41,719 nt of DNA from WHSY01 sp050700385 (GCA_050700385.1 JBOHGT010000501.1:1-41719); one strand, 5' to 3'. Counted from the stretch's first letter, positions 17,395-27,580 are shown. Numbers and translations: made by a program. Notes: generated from the letters alone by a model not told the origin.

Positions 17395-18417
17395 ATGAAC
17401 GCGGACGATCGCAGGTTCGACGTGCTCCGCGCGATCGTCGCCGACTACGTGTCGACCCACGAGCCGGTGGCGTCCCGCTCGCTGGTGGAGCGGCACAACC
17501 TCGGTGTGTCCAGCGCGACCGTCCGCAACGACATGGTGGCGCTGGAGGAGGAGGGTTACATCGCCCAGCCGCACACCAGCGCAGGGCGGGTTCCCACCGA
17601 CAAGGGCTACCGGCTCTTCGTCGACCGGCTCTCGGAGATCAAGCCGCTGTCCGGCGCGGAGCGTCGCGCGATCCAGGCCGTGCTGGACAGCGCGGTGGAC
17701 CTCGACGATGTGCTGCGCCGCAGCGTGCGGCTGCTCGCTCAGCTCACCCGGCAGGTCGCCGTGGTGCAGTACCCGACGCTGAGCCGCTCTGCGGTGCGCC
17801 ACCTCGAGGTGCTCGCGGTGACGCCCGCCAGGCTGATGCTGGTGCTCATCACCGACTCCGGGCGGGTGGACCAGCGGCTGGTCGACCTCGGTGACGTGAT
17901 CGCCGAGGACGACGTGGGGCGGCTGCGCACGATGCTCAACGGCGCGCTGGCGGGCAAGCGGCCGGCCGACGCCTCGGCGACCGTGGCCGAGCTGCCCGAG
18001 ACGGCACCGGCGGAGCTGCGCGACGCCGTGACCCGGATCTCGACGGTGCTCATCGAGACGCTCGTGGACCACCCCGAGGAGCGGCTCGTGCTCGGCGGCA
18101 CGGCGAACCTCACCCGCAACGCGACGGACTTCCCGGGATCGCTCCGGCAGATCCTCGAGGCGCTCGAGGAGCAGGTGGTGGTGCTCAAGCTGCTGGCCGC
18201 GGCACGCGACCCCGGCACGATCTCGGTACGCATCGGGGAGGAGAACGAGGCCGAGGAAATGCGCAGCACGTCTGTGGTATCCATCGGCTACGCGACGCGT
18301 GGCACGGTGCTCGGCGGGCTGGGCGTGGTCGGACCGACCAGAATGGACTACCCGGGCAACATCGCGGCGGTGACCGCGGTGGCGCGGTACGTGGGCGAGA
18401 TCCTCGCCGGGCGCTGA
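17395..18417 (+). CDS. hrcA: Heat-inducible transcription repressor HrcA
   Basis: A 340-residue repressor that binds CIRCE operators of chaperone genes and is kept active by GroEL. The winged HTH is at the N-terminus (LVERHNLGVSSATVRNDMVALEEEGYIAQPHTSAGRVPT, quoted as landmarks at residues about 28-66), followed by the GAF-like dimer domain and the C-terminal GPTRMDYPGNIAAVTAVARYV. ATG 17395 has CCGGAGG upstream. No CIRCE element is visible before it. It is followed by dnaJ as usual in actinobacteria. Confidence 0.95.
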   Translation: MNADDRRFDVLRAIVADYVSTHEPVASRSLVERHNLGVSSATVRNDMVALEEEGYIAQPHTSAGRVPTDKGYRLFVDRLSEIKPLSGAERRAIQAVLDSAVDLDDVLRRSVRLLAQLTRQVAVVQYPTLSRSAVRHLEVLAVTPARLMLVLITDSGRVDQRLVDLGDVIAEDDVGRLRTMLNGALAGKRPADASATVAELPETAPAELRDAVTRISTVLIETLVDHPEERLVLGGTANLTRNATDFPGSLRQILEALEEQVVVLKLLAAARDPGTISVRIGEENEAEEMRSTSVVSIGYATRGTVLGGLGVVGPTRMDYPGNIAAVTAVARYVGEILAGR

Positions 18418-18482
18418 GCCGGGCCGGGGAGCAACGACGACGATCATCGTGGCCGGGCACGGCGCGGTGAGGAGGGCACAGG

Positions 18483-19655
18483 GTGGCGAGGGACTACTAC
18501 GGGATCCTGGGTGTGGCCAAGGACGCCACGCCTGAGCAGATCAAGCGGGCATACCGCAAGCTGGCGCGCGAGCTGCACCCCGACATGAACCCGGACGAGC
18601 AGGCCCGGAAGCGCTTCCAGGACGTCTCAGACGCCTACGAGGTGCTCACCGACCCGAAGAAACGCCAGGTCGTCGACCTCGGCGGCGACCCGCTCGACAC
18701 GGCTCGTGCCGGGATGGGCGGCGGCCGGACCGGTGGCATGGGGGACCCGTTCGGCGGGTTCGGCCTCGGCGACATCATGGACGCCTTCTTCGGCGCGGGC
18801 GGTGGCCCGGGCGGACGGGGCCCGCGCAGCCGGGTGCAGACCGGCGGCGACGCGCTGATCCGGATGCGGCTGACCCTCGAGGAGTGCGCCACCGGGGTGT
18901 CCCGTGAGCTCACCGTCGACACTGCGGTGGTGTGCTCGGTCTGTGACGGGTCGGGCTGCGAGCAGGGCACCCGTCCGGCTACCTGCGACACCTGCGGTGG
19001 CGCCGGCGAGGTGCAGAACGTGCAGCGCTCCTTCCTCGGCCAGGTGGTCACCTCGCGGCCCTGCCCGGTGTGCCGGGGCTTCGGCCAGGTCATCCCGGAC
19101 CCGTGCCGGGAGTGCGGCGGGGACGGCCGGGTGCGGGCGCGCCGGAGCGTGACCGCCAAGGTGCCCGCCGGCGTGGCCGACGGCATGCGGGTGCGGCTGG
19201 CCGGCCAGGGCGAGGTCGGCCCCGGCGGGGGCGCGGCCGGCGACCTCTACGTCGAGGTCGAGGAGGTGCCGCACGAGACGTTCTCCCGCGAGGGGGTGGA
19301 CCTGCACTGCACCGTGCGGGTGCCGATGACGGCCGCCACGCTGGGCACCACGCTGCCGCTGGAGACGCTGGAGGGCATCGAGGAGATCCGGGTCGAGCCC
19401 GGTACCCAGTGCGCCACGGTGCTCACCCTGCGGGGTCGCGGGATGCCCCGGCTGCGCATGTCAGGCCGTGCCGATGGCCGCGGTGACCTGTTCGTGCACC
19501 TCGACGTCGTCACCCCCACCCGCCTCGACGCCCGGCAGACCGAGCTGCTCCGCGAGCTGGCCTCGCTGCGCGGTGAGGAGCAGGCCGAGCTGGCTGCCAA
19601 CGGTCGCGCTGGCGGCCTGTTCTCCCGGCTGCGCGACTCCTTCGGCACTCGCTGA
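18483..19655 (+). CDS. dnaJ: Chaperone DnaJ (DnaJ2 type)
   Basis: A 390-residue type I Hsp40. The J domain contains the HPD motif (ELHPDMNPDEQ), followed by a Gly/Phe-rich linker. Four zinc-finger repeats follow: CSVCDGSG, CDTCGGAG, CPVCRGFG, CRECGGDG. Substrate-binding C-terminal domains complete it. GTG 18483 has GAGGAGGG upstream. As the dnaJ gene linked to hrcA, not to dnaK-grpE, it is the second DnaJ of actinobacteria. Confidence 0.95.
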   Translation: MARDYYGILGVAKDATPEQIKRAYRKLARELHPDMNPDEQARKRFQDVSDAYEVLTDPKKRQVVDLGGDPLDTARAGMGGGRTGGMGDPFGGFGLGDIMDAFFGAGGGPGGRGPRSRVQTGGDALIRMRLTLEECATGVSRELTVDTAVVCSVCDGSGCEQGTRPATCDTCGGAGEVQNVQRSFLGQVVTSRPCPVCRGFGQVIPDPCRECGGDGRVRARRSVTAKVPAGVADGMRVRLAGQGEVGPGGGAAGDLYVEVEEVPHETFSREGVDLHCTVRVPMTAATLGTTLPLETLEGIEEIRVEPGTQCATVLTLRGRGMPRLRMSGRADGRGDLFVHLDVVTPTRLDARQTELLRELASLRGEEQAELAANGRAGGLFSRLRDSFGTR

Positions 19656-19661
19656 CCGCGC

Positions 19662-20456
19662 ATGTGCTCGCTGCCGGTGTTCCTCGCCGCCGAGCTGGCG
19701 GGGGAGGGTGAGGCCATCACGCTCGATGGCCCCGAGGGCAGGCACGCTGCGGCGGTGCGCCGGATCCGGCCCGGAGAGCAGCTGTTGCTCTCCGACGGCC
19801 ACGGCGAGCTGGCCCGCTGCGCGGTGCACGCCGCCGGCCGCGACCACCTCGAGCTGGAGGTGCTGGCGCGCCGTACCCAACCGGCTCCGGCGCTGCGGGT
19901 GACGCTGGCCCAGGCGCTGGTCAAGGGCGAACGGGGTGAGCTGGCCGTGGAGCTCGCCACGGAGGCGGGGGTGGATGCCGTGCTGCCCTGGCGGGCGGCG
20001 CGTTGTGTGGCGCGCTGGGACGGCGGGACCCGCGGCGCCAAGGCCCTGGTGCGCTGGCGGGAGACGGCCCGGCAGGCGGCCAAGCAGGCTCGCCGCGGCA
20101 CCGTGCCGAAGGTGTCCGAGCCGGTGCCGACCGGTGAGCTGGCCGAACGGTGCCGGCAGGCGGCGCGGGCCCTGGTGCTGCACGAGTCCGCGGCCGACCC
20201 GTTGCCCACCGTCGAGCTGCCGGCGGCCGGGGAGGTGCTGCTGGTGGTCGGGCCGGAGGGCGGCATCGAGGACCCCGAGCTGGACGAGCTGCTGGCCGCC
20301 GGTGCCTGCCCGGTCCACCTCGGACCAGCGGTGCTGCGTGCGTCGAGTGCCGGGATGGTCGCGCTCGGCGCGATAGGCGCCCTCACGTCGCGCTGGGCTC
20401 TGAGCCCTTCGGATGATCTGTGGCGCGACGGCCCCGGGAAGCGCTACCTTGAGTAG
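19662..20456 (+). CDS. rsmE: 16S rRNA (uracil-1498-N3)-methyltransferase
   Basis: A 264-residue SPOUT-class methyltransferase modifying U1498 of 16S rRNA. The N-terminal PUA-like domain has GRHAAAVRRIRPGEQLLLSD. The knot region shows VLLVVGPEGGIEDPELDELL and HLGPAVLRASSAGMVALGA, the SAM-binding motifs of the family. ATG 19662 lies 6 bp after the dnaJ stop, so the genes are probably co-transcribed. Confidence 0.94.
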   Translation: MCSLPVFLAAELAGEGEAITLDGPEGRHAAAVRRIRPGEQLLLSDGHGELARCAVHAAGRDHLELEVLARRTQPAPALRVTLAQALVKGERGELAVELATEAGVDAVLPWRAARCVARWDGGTRGAKALVRWRETARQAAKQARRGTVPKVSEPVPTGELAERCRQAARALVLHESAADPLPTVELPAAGEVLLVVGPEGGIEDPELDELLAAGACPVHLGPAVLRASSAGMVALGAIGALTSRWALSPSDDLWRDGPGKRYLE

Positions 20457-20533
20457 GCGAACGCGGATGGGGTCGGTTCGCTGACCTCGTCCCGGGATGC
20501 CCCGCCGGGCACCTCCCCCCTCGGTCCGGCGGC

Positions 20534-20578
20534 GCCGCGCTGCGGTGGGGCGACCCCCAGGTCCCGCCGCAGCGCGGC
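20534..20578. terminator. GC-rich hairpin after rsmE
   Basis: GCCGCGCTGCGG (20534-20545) and CCGCAGCGCGGC (20567-20578) are perfect 12-bp arms with a 21-nt loop, about 80 bp after rsmE and 100 bp before phoH. No U-tract follows. It could end the hrcA-dnaJ-rsmE transcript or attenuate read-through into phoH. The 224-bp gap itself holds no gene. Confidence 0.55.
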
Positions 20579-20680
20579 AACCTCTCGATGATGCGGTCCG
20601 GGGCCGCGCCCCGCTAGCATCGAGCCAGCACCCGACACCGCTACGTCGCGCCTCGCGCAGGAAGCAGGACCCGACACCAC

Positions 20681-21742
<1,062 letters not shown>

Positions 21743-21749
21743 GACCGCC

Positions 21750-22319
21750 GTGGGTATCGAGATCGCAAACGAGTCCGGCGCCGAGGTCGACGAGACCTCC
21801 CTGGTGGCAGCCGCCCGGTTCGCGCTCGATCGGATGGGTGTCAGCCCACTGGCCGAGCTCTCCGTGCTGCTGGTCGAGACCGACGTGATGGCGGACCTGC
21901 ACGAGCGCTGGATGGACCTACCGGGTCCGACCGACGTGATGGCCTTCCCGATGGACGAGGGGGCCGACATCGCCGCTGCCGTCGCCGGCAGGCCGGACAG
22001 CCCACCCGGCGGGCCGGCGCTGCTCGGCGACATCGTGCTCTGTCCCGCGTTCGCCGCCGACCAGGCCGCCGAGGCGGGCCAGTCGACCGACGACGAGCTG
22101 CAGATGCTCGCGGTGCACGGAGTGCTGCACCTGCTCGGCTACGACCACGCCGAGCCTGCCGAGGAGCGCGAGATGTTCGCGCTGCAGGACGGCATCCTCA
22201 CCGAGTTCCATCAGGCGGCGCGGGCAGCCCGGCGACGGGCCGCGCAGCGCGACGCCGACACGAGACTGCTCGGCGCGGTCGGCCTGGACGGGCCGGAACC
22301 GCCCGGCAGCCCCCGATGA
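21750..22319 (+). CDS. ybeY: Endoribonuclease YbeY
   Basis: Zinc endoribonuclease for 16S rRNA 3'-end maturation and ribosome quality control. The metal-binding motif HGVLHLLGYDH (H-x3-H-x5-H) is intact and is preceded by LPGPTDVMAFPMDEG and GDIVLCPAFA. The 189 residues include a C-terminal tail (ARAARRRAAQRDAD...) longer than in E. coli. GTG 21750 is 8 bp after the phoH stop. Confidence 0.94.
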   Translation: MGIEIANESGAEVDETSLVAAARFALDRMGVSPLAELSVLLVETDVMADLHERWMDLPGPTDVMAFPMDEGADIAAAVAGRPDSPPGGPALLGDIVLCPAFAADQAAEAGQSTDDELQMLAVHGVLHLLGYDHAEPAEEREMFALQDGILTEFHQAARAARRRAAQRDADTRLLGAVGLDGPEPPGSPR

Positions 22320-22335
22320 GCCCCCGGAGCCCAGG

Positions 22336-23685
22336 GTGCTGATCGGGGTGCTGCCGGTGCTGGCACTTGCCGTCGCCCTGGTGCTGCTCGCCGGTGCCTT
22401 CGCGGCGGCGGACGCCGCGCTGGGGACGGTCTCGCGGGCCAGGGTGGACGAGCTGGTGCGGTCGGGCCGGTACGGCGCGCTGCAGCTCGCCATGGTGGTG
22501 GCCGACCGGCCGCGGCACGTCAACCTGCTGCTGCTGCTGCGCCTGGGATGCGAGCTCACCGCGACCGTGCTGGTCACCGTGGTGGCGTTACGGGCGCTGT
22601 CGCCGACCTGGCTGGCCGTGCTCGTCGCCGGGCTGGCCATGGTCGTGGTGTCCTACGTCGTCGTCGGGGTCGGTCCCCGTACCGTCGGGCGGCAACACCC
22701 GTACGGGGTGGGGACGCTGGTGGCAGGCCCGGTCCGGGCGCTGGGGCGGGTGCTGGGCCCGTTGAGCAAGCTGCTGATCCTGGTCGGTAACGCGATCATC
22801 CCGGGCCGCGGGTTCCGGGAGGGACCGTTCTCCTCCGAGGTGGAGCTGCGCGAGCTGGTGGACATGGCCGGCGAGCGGGGGGTCGTCGAGGCCGGCGAGG
22901 CCGAGATGATCCAGTCGGTGTTCGATCTCGGCGACACGGTCGCCCGCGAGGTGATGGTGCCGCGCACCGAGATCGTGTGGATCGAGCAGGACAAGACGGT
23001 GCGTCAGGGACTGGCGCTGTGCTTGCGCTCCGGGTTCTCCCGGATCCCGGTGATCTCCGACAGCGTCGACGACATCGTCGGTGTCGCGAATATCAAGGAC
23101 CTGGTCCGTCCGATCGTGGAACCGTCCGACGGTTCCGGCGCCGCGGCAATGGTCGCCGAGCTGATGCGTCCTGCGGTGTTCGTGCCCGACTCCAAGCGCC
23201 TCACCGCCCTGCTCACCGAGATGCAGGTCTCCCGCAACCACATGGCCGTGGTGGTGGACGAGTACGGCGGCACCGCGGGCCTGCTCACCATCGAGGACAT
23301 CCTCGAAGAGATCGTTGGTGAGATCACCGACGAGTACGACACCCACGAGCGTCCACCGGTGGAGTACCTGGACGACGGCACGGTACGGGTCAGTGCCCGG
23401 CTGGGCGTGGAGGACCTCGGCGAGCTGTTCGACGTCGAGCTGGACGACACCGACGTGGAGACCGTGGGCGGCCTGCTCGCGCAGCGGCTGGGCCGGGTCC
23501 CGCTGCCCGGTGCGGAGGCCGAGATCTCCGGACTGCGGCTGCGGGCCGAGGGCGGGAAGGACAACCGGGGCCGCATGCGCATCACGACCGTCACCGCCCG
23601 CCGCGCGGCCCCGGCGCCCGGCCAGGAAACCGACGGCAAGCACGCGGCCACGCGGCCGCAGGAGGGAAGCGATGCCCGTGCCTGA
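22336..23685 (+). CDS. CNNM/CorC-type membrane protein with CBS domains
   Basis: A 449-residue protein of the HlyC/CorC family, linked to divalent-cation (Mg2+/Co2+) transport or homeostasis. The N-terminal DUF21 part (residues 1-150) has several hydrophobic segments (PVLALAVALVLLAGAFAAAD, WLAVLVAGLAMVVVSYVVV). A CBS pair follows (VMVPRTEIVWIEQD, then RIPVISDSVDDIVGVANIKDL), and the C-terminal transporter-associated domain ends it (VEYLDDGTVRVSARLGVEDL). GTG 22336 follows the ybeY stop by 16 bp. The C-terminus overlaps the next gene by 14 bp. Confidence 0.92.
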   Translation: MLIGVLPVLALAVALVLLAGAFAAADAALGTVSRARVDELVRSGRYGALQLAMVVADRPRHVNLLLLLRLGCELTATVLVTVVALRALSPTWLAVLVAGLAMVVVSYVVVGVGPRTVGRQHPYGVGTLVAGPVRALGRVLGPLSKLLILVGNAIIPGRGFREGPFSSEVELRELVDMAGERGVVEAGEAEMIQSVFDLGDTVAREVMVPRTEIVWIEQDKTVRQGLALCLRSGFSRIPVISDSVDDIVGVANIKDLVRPIVEPSDGSGAAAMVAELMRPAVFVPDSKRLTALLTEMQVSRNHMAVVVDEYGGTAGLLTIEDILEEIVGEITDEYDTHERPPVEYLDDGTVRVSARLGVEDLGELFDVELDDTDVETVGGLLAQRLGRVPLPGAEAEISGLRLRAEGGKDNRGRMRITTVTARRAAPAPGQETDGKHAATRPQEGSDARA

Positions 23686-24049
23686 CAGCATCGACCTCGA
23701 CCCGGAGACCCTGCTGGATCCGGAGGACGCGAAGATCGTCACCCTCGCCCGCTCCGCGGCGGCCCGCACCGGTGCCGAAGACGGCGCCGCGGTCCGTGAC
23801 ACCGACGGGCGCACCTACACCGGGTGCACCGTGACGCTGCCCTCGCTGGCGCTGTCCGCGCTGCAAGTAGCAGTGGCGGCGGCGGTGGCCAGTGGTGCGC
23901 GTGGCCTGGAGGCGGCCGCCGTGGTGACCGCGGCGGGGACGGTCGACGATGCGTCGCTGGCCGCGGTGCGGGAGCTGGGTCCCACGGCGCCGGTGCTGCT
24001 TGCCGACTCCCGCGGCGACGTGACCGACGTGCTGCGCCCCGCCGGGTAG
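23672..24049 (+). CDS. Cytidine-deaminase-like protein lacking the zinc site
   Basis: A 125-residue protein usually annotated as cytidine deaminase in this actinobacterial cluster. The fold pattern is present (DAKIVTLARSAAARTG, then GRTYTGCTVTLPSLALSALQVAVAAAV), but the [HC]AE motif that supplies a zinc ligand and catalytic Glu is replaced by SALQ, and the PCxxC pair is absent. It is therefore unlikely to deaminate cytidine. ATG 23672 has GGAGGGAAG just upstream. It lies between corC-like and era genes and is probably co-expressed with them. The real role is unknown. Confidence 0.8.
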   Translation: MPVPDSIDLDPETLLDPEDAKIVTLARSAAARTGAEDGAAVRDTDGRTYTGCTVTLPSLALSALQVAVAAAVASGARGLEAAAVVTAAGTVDDASLAAVRELGPTAPVLLADSRGDVTDVLRPAG

Positions 24050-24060
24050 GTCCGGCCACC

Positions 24061-25002
24061 GTGCCCGCCGAGCATCCGCCTGCCCAGGACCCCCCGTTCC
24101 GAGCGGGCTTCGCGTGCCTGGTGGGCCGGCCCAACACCGGCAAGTCGACGCTGACCAACGCGCTGGTCGGCCGCAAGGTCGCGATCACGTCGAGCCGCCC
24201 GCAGACCACCCGGCACACCATCCGCGGCATCCTGCACCAGTCGGACGGCCAGCTGGTGCTCGTGGATACGCCGGGCCTGCACCGGCCACGGACCCTGCTC
24301 GGACAGCGGCTCAACGACCTCGTGAGGTCCACCTGGGCGGAGGTGGACACGATCGGGTTCTGCGTGGGTGCCGACACCGACGTGGGACCCGGCGACCGTT
24401 ACATCGCCCGGGAGCTGTCCGGGCTGTCCCGGCGCACCCCGGTGTTCGGCATCGTCACCAAGACCGACCTGGTGAGCCCGCAGCGGGTGGCAGAGCAGCT
24501 GGCCGCGCTGGCCGAACTCGGGAGGTCGGCGCAGCTGGGGGACTTCGCCGAGCTCGTGCCGGTCTCGGCGGTGGACGGGTTCCAGGTGGGGTTGCTGGCG
24601 GACCTGCTGCTGGCCCGGATGCCCCAGAGCCCGCCGCTGTACCCCGACGGGGAGCTCACCGACGAGCCGGAGCAGACGCTGGTCGCCGAGCTGGTGCGGG
24701 AGGCGGCGCTGGAGGGGGTGCGCGACGAGCTGCCGCACTCGCTGGCCGTTGTCGTGGCGGAGATGGGCCTGCGGGAGGGCCGTGAGGACCTCCTCGAGAT
24801 CTACGCTCAGCTGTACGTCGAGCGCCCCAGCCAGAAGGCGATCGTGATCGGTCGCGGCGGCGAACGGCTCAAGGAGGTCGGTGCCACCGCACGACGGCAG
24901 ATCGAGGCGCTGCTGGGGACCAGGGTATACCTGGACCTGCACGTCAAGGTCGCCAAGGACTGGCAGCGTGACCCCAGGCAGCTGCGTCGTCTGGGGTTCT
25001 GA
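24061..25002 (+). CDS. era: GTPase Era
   Basis: A 313-residue GTPase needed for 30S maturation. G1 is GRPNTGKSTLTNAL, the effector region SSRPQTTRHTIRGI, and G3 DTPGLHRPR. G4 is TKTD instead of the usual NKxD; I recall the same Thr variant in mycobacterial Era. The KH domain at the C-terminus contains IVIGRGGERLKEVGATARRQ. GTG 24061 follows the previous stop by 11 bp. Era binds the 16S rRNA 3' end, linking it to YbeY and PhoH encoded upstream. Confidence 0.95.
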   Translation: MPAEHPPAQDPPFRAGFACLVGRPNTGKSTLTNALVGRKVAITSSRPQTTRHTIRGILHQSDGQLVLVDTPGLHRPRTLLGQRLNDLVRSTWAEVDTIGFCVGADTDVGPGDRYIARELSGLSRRTPVFGIVTKTDLVSPQRVAEQLAALAELGRSAQLGDFAELVPVSAVDGFQVGLLADLLLARMPQSPPLYPDGELTDEPEQTLVAELVREAALEGVRDELPHSLAVVVAEMGLREGREDLLEIYAQLYVERPSQKAIVIGRGGERLKEVGATARRQIEALLGTRVYLDLHVKVAKDWQRDPRQLRRLGF

Positions 25003-25018
25003 GCGGGAGGGAGCAGCG

Positions 25019-25438
25019 GTGGTCGTCGCTGCGGTGCGGGCCTCGCGGTTGCGCATGCTGGCCGCTCCGGCGGGGGCGGTGGCACTGGCGGGCACCGGCT
25101 GTGCGGCGATCTGGCTCGGTGATCCGACGACTCCCGGGGGGCTGCTGCCGGTGTGTCCGAGTCACGCGCTGTTCGGTGTGCTCTGCCCGGGTTGCGGCGG
25201 GATGCGGATGCTCTACAGCCTGCTGCACGGCGACCTCGGGGCGGCGGCGCACTACAACGCGGTGGCGCTCGCCATGCTGCCGCTGGTGGCCGTGGCCTGG
25301 GCGGTGTGGACCGCTGGGTGCTGGCGCGGCCGTCCAGTGGCGTCGTGGCCGCGGCAGCGCTGGGTGACGGTGGGCGTAGTGGCCGTTCTGGTCATCTGGT
25401 CGGTGATGCGCAACCTGGGTGAGACGATGACACCGTGA
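25019..25438 (+). CDS. DUF2752 membrane protein
   Basis: A 139-residue protein with an N-terminal hydrophobic helix, the DUF2752 signature CPSHALFGVLCPGCGGMRMLYSLLHGDL (landmarks CPSHALFGVLCPGCGG), and two further hydrophobic segments (AVALAMLPLVAVAWAVW; WVTVGVVAVLVIWSVM). Function unknown in general. GTG 25019 has GGGAGGGAG upstream, and the stop overlaps the recO GTG (GTGA), so it is coupled to recO. Confidence 0.82.
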   Translation: MVVAAVRASRLRMLAAPAGAVALAGTGCAAIWLGDPTTPGGLLPVCPSHALFGVLCPGCGGMRMLYSLLHGDLGAAAHYNAVALAMLPLVAVAWAVWTAGCWRGRPVASWPRQRWVTVGVVAVLVIWSVMRNLGETMTP

Positions 25439-26211
25439 GCCTGTACCGCGACACCGGGGTGGTGCTGCGGGTGCAGAAGCTGGGCGAGGCCGACCGTATC
25501 GTCACGCTGCTGACCCGCAGGCACGGCCGGGTGCGCGCGGTGGCCAAGGGAGTGCGGCGGACCTCCTCGCGTTTCGGCGCCCGGCTCGAACCCTTCGGGC
25601 ACGTCGACGTGCAGTTCTACACCGGCCGCAGCCTGGACATCGTGACCCAGGCGGAGACGGTGGACGGGTTCGGATCCCGGCTGGTCGGCGACTACGGGCG
25701 CTACACCACCGGATGCGCCGTGCTGGAGACCGCCGAGCGGCTCGCAGGCGAGGAGGGCGAGCCCGCGCTGCGGCTCTACCTGCTGGTGGTGGGGGCGTTG
25801 CGGGCCCTGGCGCACGGGCAGCGGGACGCATCCCTGGTGCTCGATGCATTCCTGCTGCGGTCGATGACCTCCGCGGGGTGGGCCCCGGCGCTGTCGGAGT
25901 GCGCCCGGTGCGGCCAGCCCGGCCCGCACCGGGCGTTCAGCGTGCCGGCCGGTGGAGTCGTGTGCCCGCAGTGCCGGCCCGCCGGCTCGGCGACGCCGTC
26001 GCCGGACACGCTGCGGCTGCTCGAGGCCCTGATGCACGGGGAATGGCCGGTGGCCGAGGCGGCACCGGTGGCGGCCCGCCGCGAGGGCAACGGGCTGGTG
26101 GCCGCGCACCTGCAGTGGCACCTCGAGCGGGCGCTGCGCTCGCTTCCGCTGGTCGAGCGCCGCGTGCCGCTGCCGGCGTGCACCGCCGCATCGGGATCGG
26201 CGCCGGAATAG
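25435..26211 (+). CDS. recO: DNA repair protein RecO
   Basis: A 258-residue recombination mediator that helps RecR load RecA at gaps. The N-terminal OB fold is SLYRDTGVVLRVQKLGEADR and continues with IVTLLTRRHGRVRAVAKGVR. A four-cysteine zinc finger is seen as ECARCGQPGP and VCPQCRPAG. Length and order are normal for the family. The start overlaps the DUF2752 stop. Confidence 0.94.
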   Translation: MSLYRDTGVVLRVQKLGEADRIVTLLTRRHGRVRAVAKGVRRTSSRFGARLEPFGHVDVQFYTGRSLDIVTQAETVDGFGSRLVGDYGRYTTGCAVLETAERLAGEEGEPALRLYLLVVGALRALAHGQRDASLVLDAFLLRSMTSAGWAPALSECARCGQPGPHRAFSVPAGGVVCPQCRPAGSATPSPDTLRLLEALMHGEWPVAEAAPVAARREGNGLVAAHLQWHLERALRSLPLVERRVPLPACTAASGSAPE

Positions 26212-26286
26212 CCCCGCCCCGCCCGGGCACCGCGGGTAGCGGCAGGATGGGCGCCTGACCGGGCGACGTCGGAGGGAGGTCTGGTC

Positions 26287-27117
26287 ATGGTGGGCCGAGC
26301 GCGCCGGGTGCGGGGCACGGACATCCGGCCCCCCGACCCGCACCCCTCCGGCGCGCGCCCGCCGGCCATCCCGCCGGAGCTCGTGCCCCGGCATATCGCG
26401 CTGGTGATGGACGGCAACGGCCGGTGGGCCGAGCAGCGGGGGCTGCCGCGCACCGAGGGCCACCGGCGCGGCGAGTCCGTGCTGATGGACGTGGTGTGCG
26501 GCTGCATCGAGCTGGGCGTGCAGTGGTTGTCGGCCTACGCGTTCTCCACCGAGAACTGGAAGCGCAGCCCCGACGAGGTGCGTTTCCTCATGGGCTTCAA
26601 CCGCGATGTCATCCGCCGGCGGCGCGACGAGATGCACGAGATGGGCGTGCGGGTGCGGTGGGCCGGTAGACGTCCCCGGCTGTGGCGCAGTGTCGTGCGG
26701 GAACTCGAGGTCGCCGAGGAGCTCACCGTGGGCAACGATGTCATGACGCTGACCATGTGCGTCAATTACGGGGGTCGTGCCGAGATCGCCGATGCCGCGC
26801 GGGAGATCGCCAGGCGGGTGGCCCGCGGTGAGATCGACCCGGAGAAGGTGGATGAGAAGCTGCTCGCACGGCATCTCGACGAGCCGGACATGCCGGACGT
26901 CGACATGTTGCTGCGGCCCTCCGGCGAGCAGCGCACCTCGAACTTCCTGCTCTGGCAGTCGGCCTACGCCGAGCTGGTCTTCCAGGATGTGCTCTTCCCC
27001 GCCCTGGATCGTCGTGACCTGTGGCGGGCCTGTGAGGCCTACGCCGCCCGGGACCGCCGCTTCGGCGGCGCCGTCGCGCGCGTTCCCCTGAACCAGACCA
27101 GAGGAGGTGCCCGGTGA
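26287..27117 (+). CDS. uppS: Cis-prenyl (deca-/undecaprenyl) diphosphate synthase
   Basis: Builds the polyprenyl diphosphate lipid carrier for cell-wall synthesis. The 276-residue protein has HIALVMDGNGRWAEQRGLPR with the catalytic Asp and the phosphate-binding residues, GHRRGESVLMDVV, WLSAYAFSTENWKR, and the C-terminal RPSGEQRTSNFLLWQSAYAE. ATG 26287 has GGAGGGAGG upstream. Chain length (C50 or C55) cannot be read from the sequence with confidence. Confidence 0.94.
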   Translation: MVGRARRVRGTDIRPPDPHPSGARPPAIPPELVPRHIALVMDGNGRWAEQRGLPRTEGHRRGESVLMDVVCGCIELGVQWLSAYAFSTENWKRSPDEVRFLMGFNRDVIRRRRDEMHEMGVRVRWAGRRPRLWRSVVRELEVAEELTVGNDVMTLTMCVNYGGRAEIADAAREIARRVARGEIDPEKVDEKLLARHLDEPDMPDVDMLLRPSGEQRTSNFLLWQSAYAELVFQDVLFPALDRRDLWRACEAYAARDRRFGGAVARVPLNQTRGGAR

Positions 27118-27545
27118 GCCCCGACGCGAGCCCGGCCGAGACCACCGCCGAGCTGCTCGATGCCGCCCGCACCGCGCTGGAGCGCTACCAGGAGGTGCAG
27201 GTCGACGATGACGGCGCGCTGAGCTTCCAGCACGCCGAGGTGCCGTGCGCGGTGCAGGCCGTCGAGCTCGCCGAGGGCCTGGTGGTGCTCAGCCTGACCT
27301 GCGTGGTGGTGTGGGACCTGCCCACCGAGGCCGAGGTGGCCGAGCAGGTCGCGACCCGCGCCGGGCAGGGGCTGTTCGGCACCCTGGGGTTGGTGCGCAC
27401 CGAGAGTGGAGCCGACGTGACGCTGCGCTACGCCTTCCCGGCTGCGGGCCTGGACACCGTGCCACTGGGGACGCTGCTCATGCTGGTGGTGTCGACGGCA
27501 TCGCAGGTCCGGGGCGAGCTGCTCGCCGCGCACGCGACCGACTGA
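27114..27545 (+). CDS. YbjN/type III chaperone-like fold protein
   Basis: A 143-residue acidic protein with the layout of the YbjN domain: an N-terminal helix (ETTAELLDAARTALERYQEV), a strand-rich middle (LVVLSLTCVVVWDLP) and a helical end (LGTLLMLVVSTASQVRGELLAA). Such proteins resemble secretion chaperones in fold but are often cytosolic regulators. The GTG start overlaps the uppS stop (GTGA). The specific role is unknown. Confidence 0.65.
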   Translation: MSPDASPAETTAELLDAARTALERYQEVQVDDDGALSFQHAEVPCAVQAVELAEGLVVLSLTCVVVWDLPTEAEVAEQVATRAGQGLFGTLGLVRTESGADVTLRYAFPAAGLDTVPLGTLLMLVVSTASQVRGELLAAHATD

Positions 27546-27580
27546 TCGGCATCGCCTGCTGTGCCGCGGACGCCGTTGCG

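Noticed and set aside
24061..25002. TKTD in place of NKxD in Era as a defective GTPase
   Set aside because: The same Thr variant is known in actinobacterial Era proteins as far as I recall, and all other motifs are intact, so it is a lineage feature.
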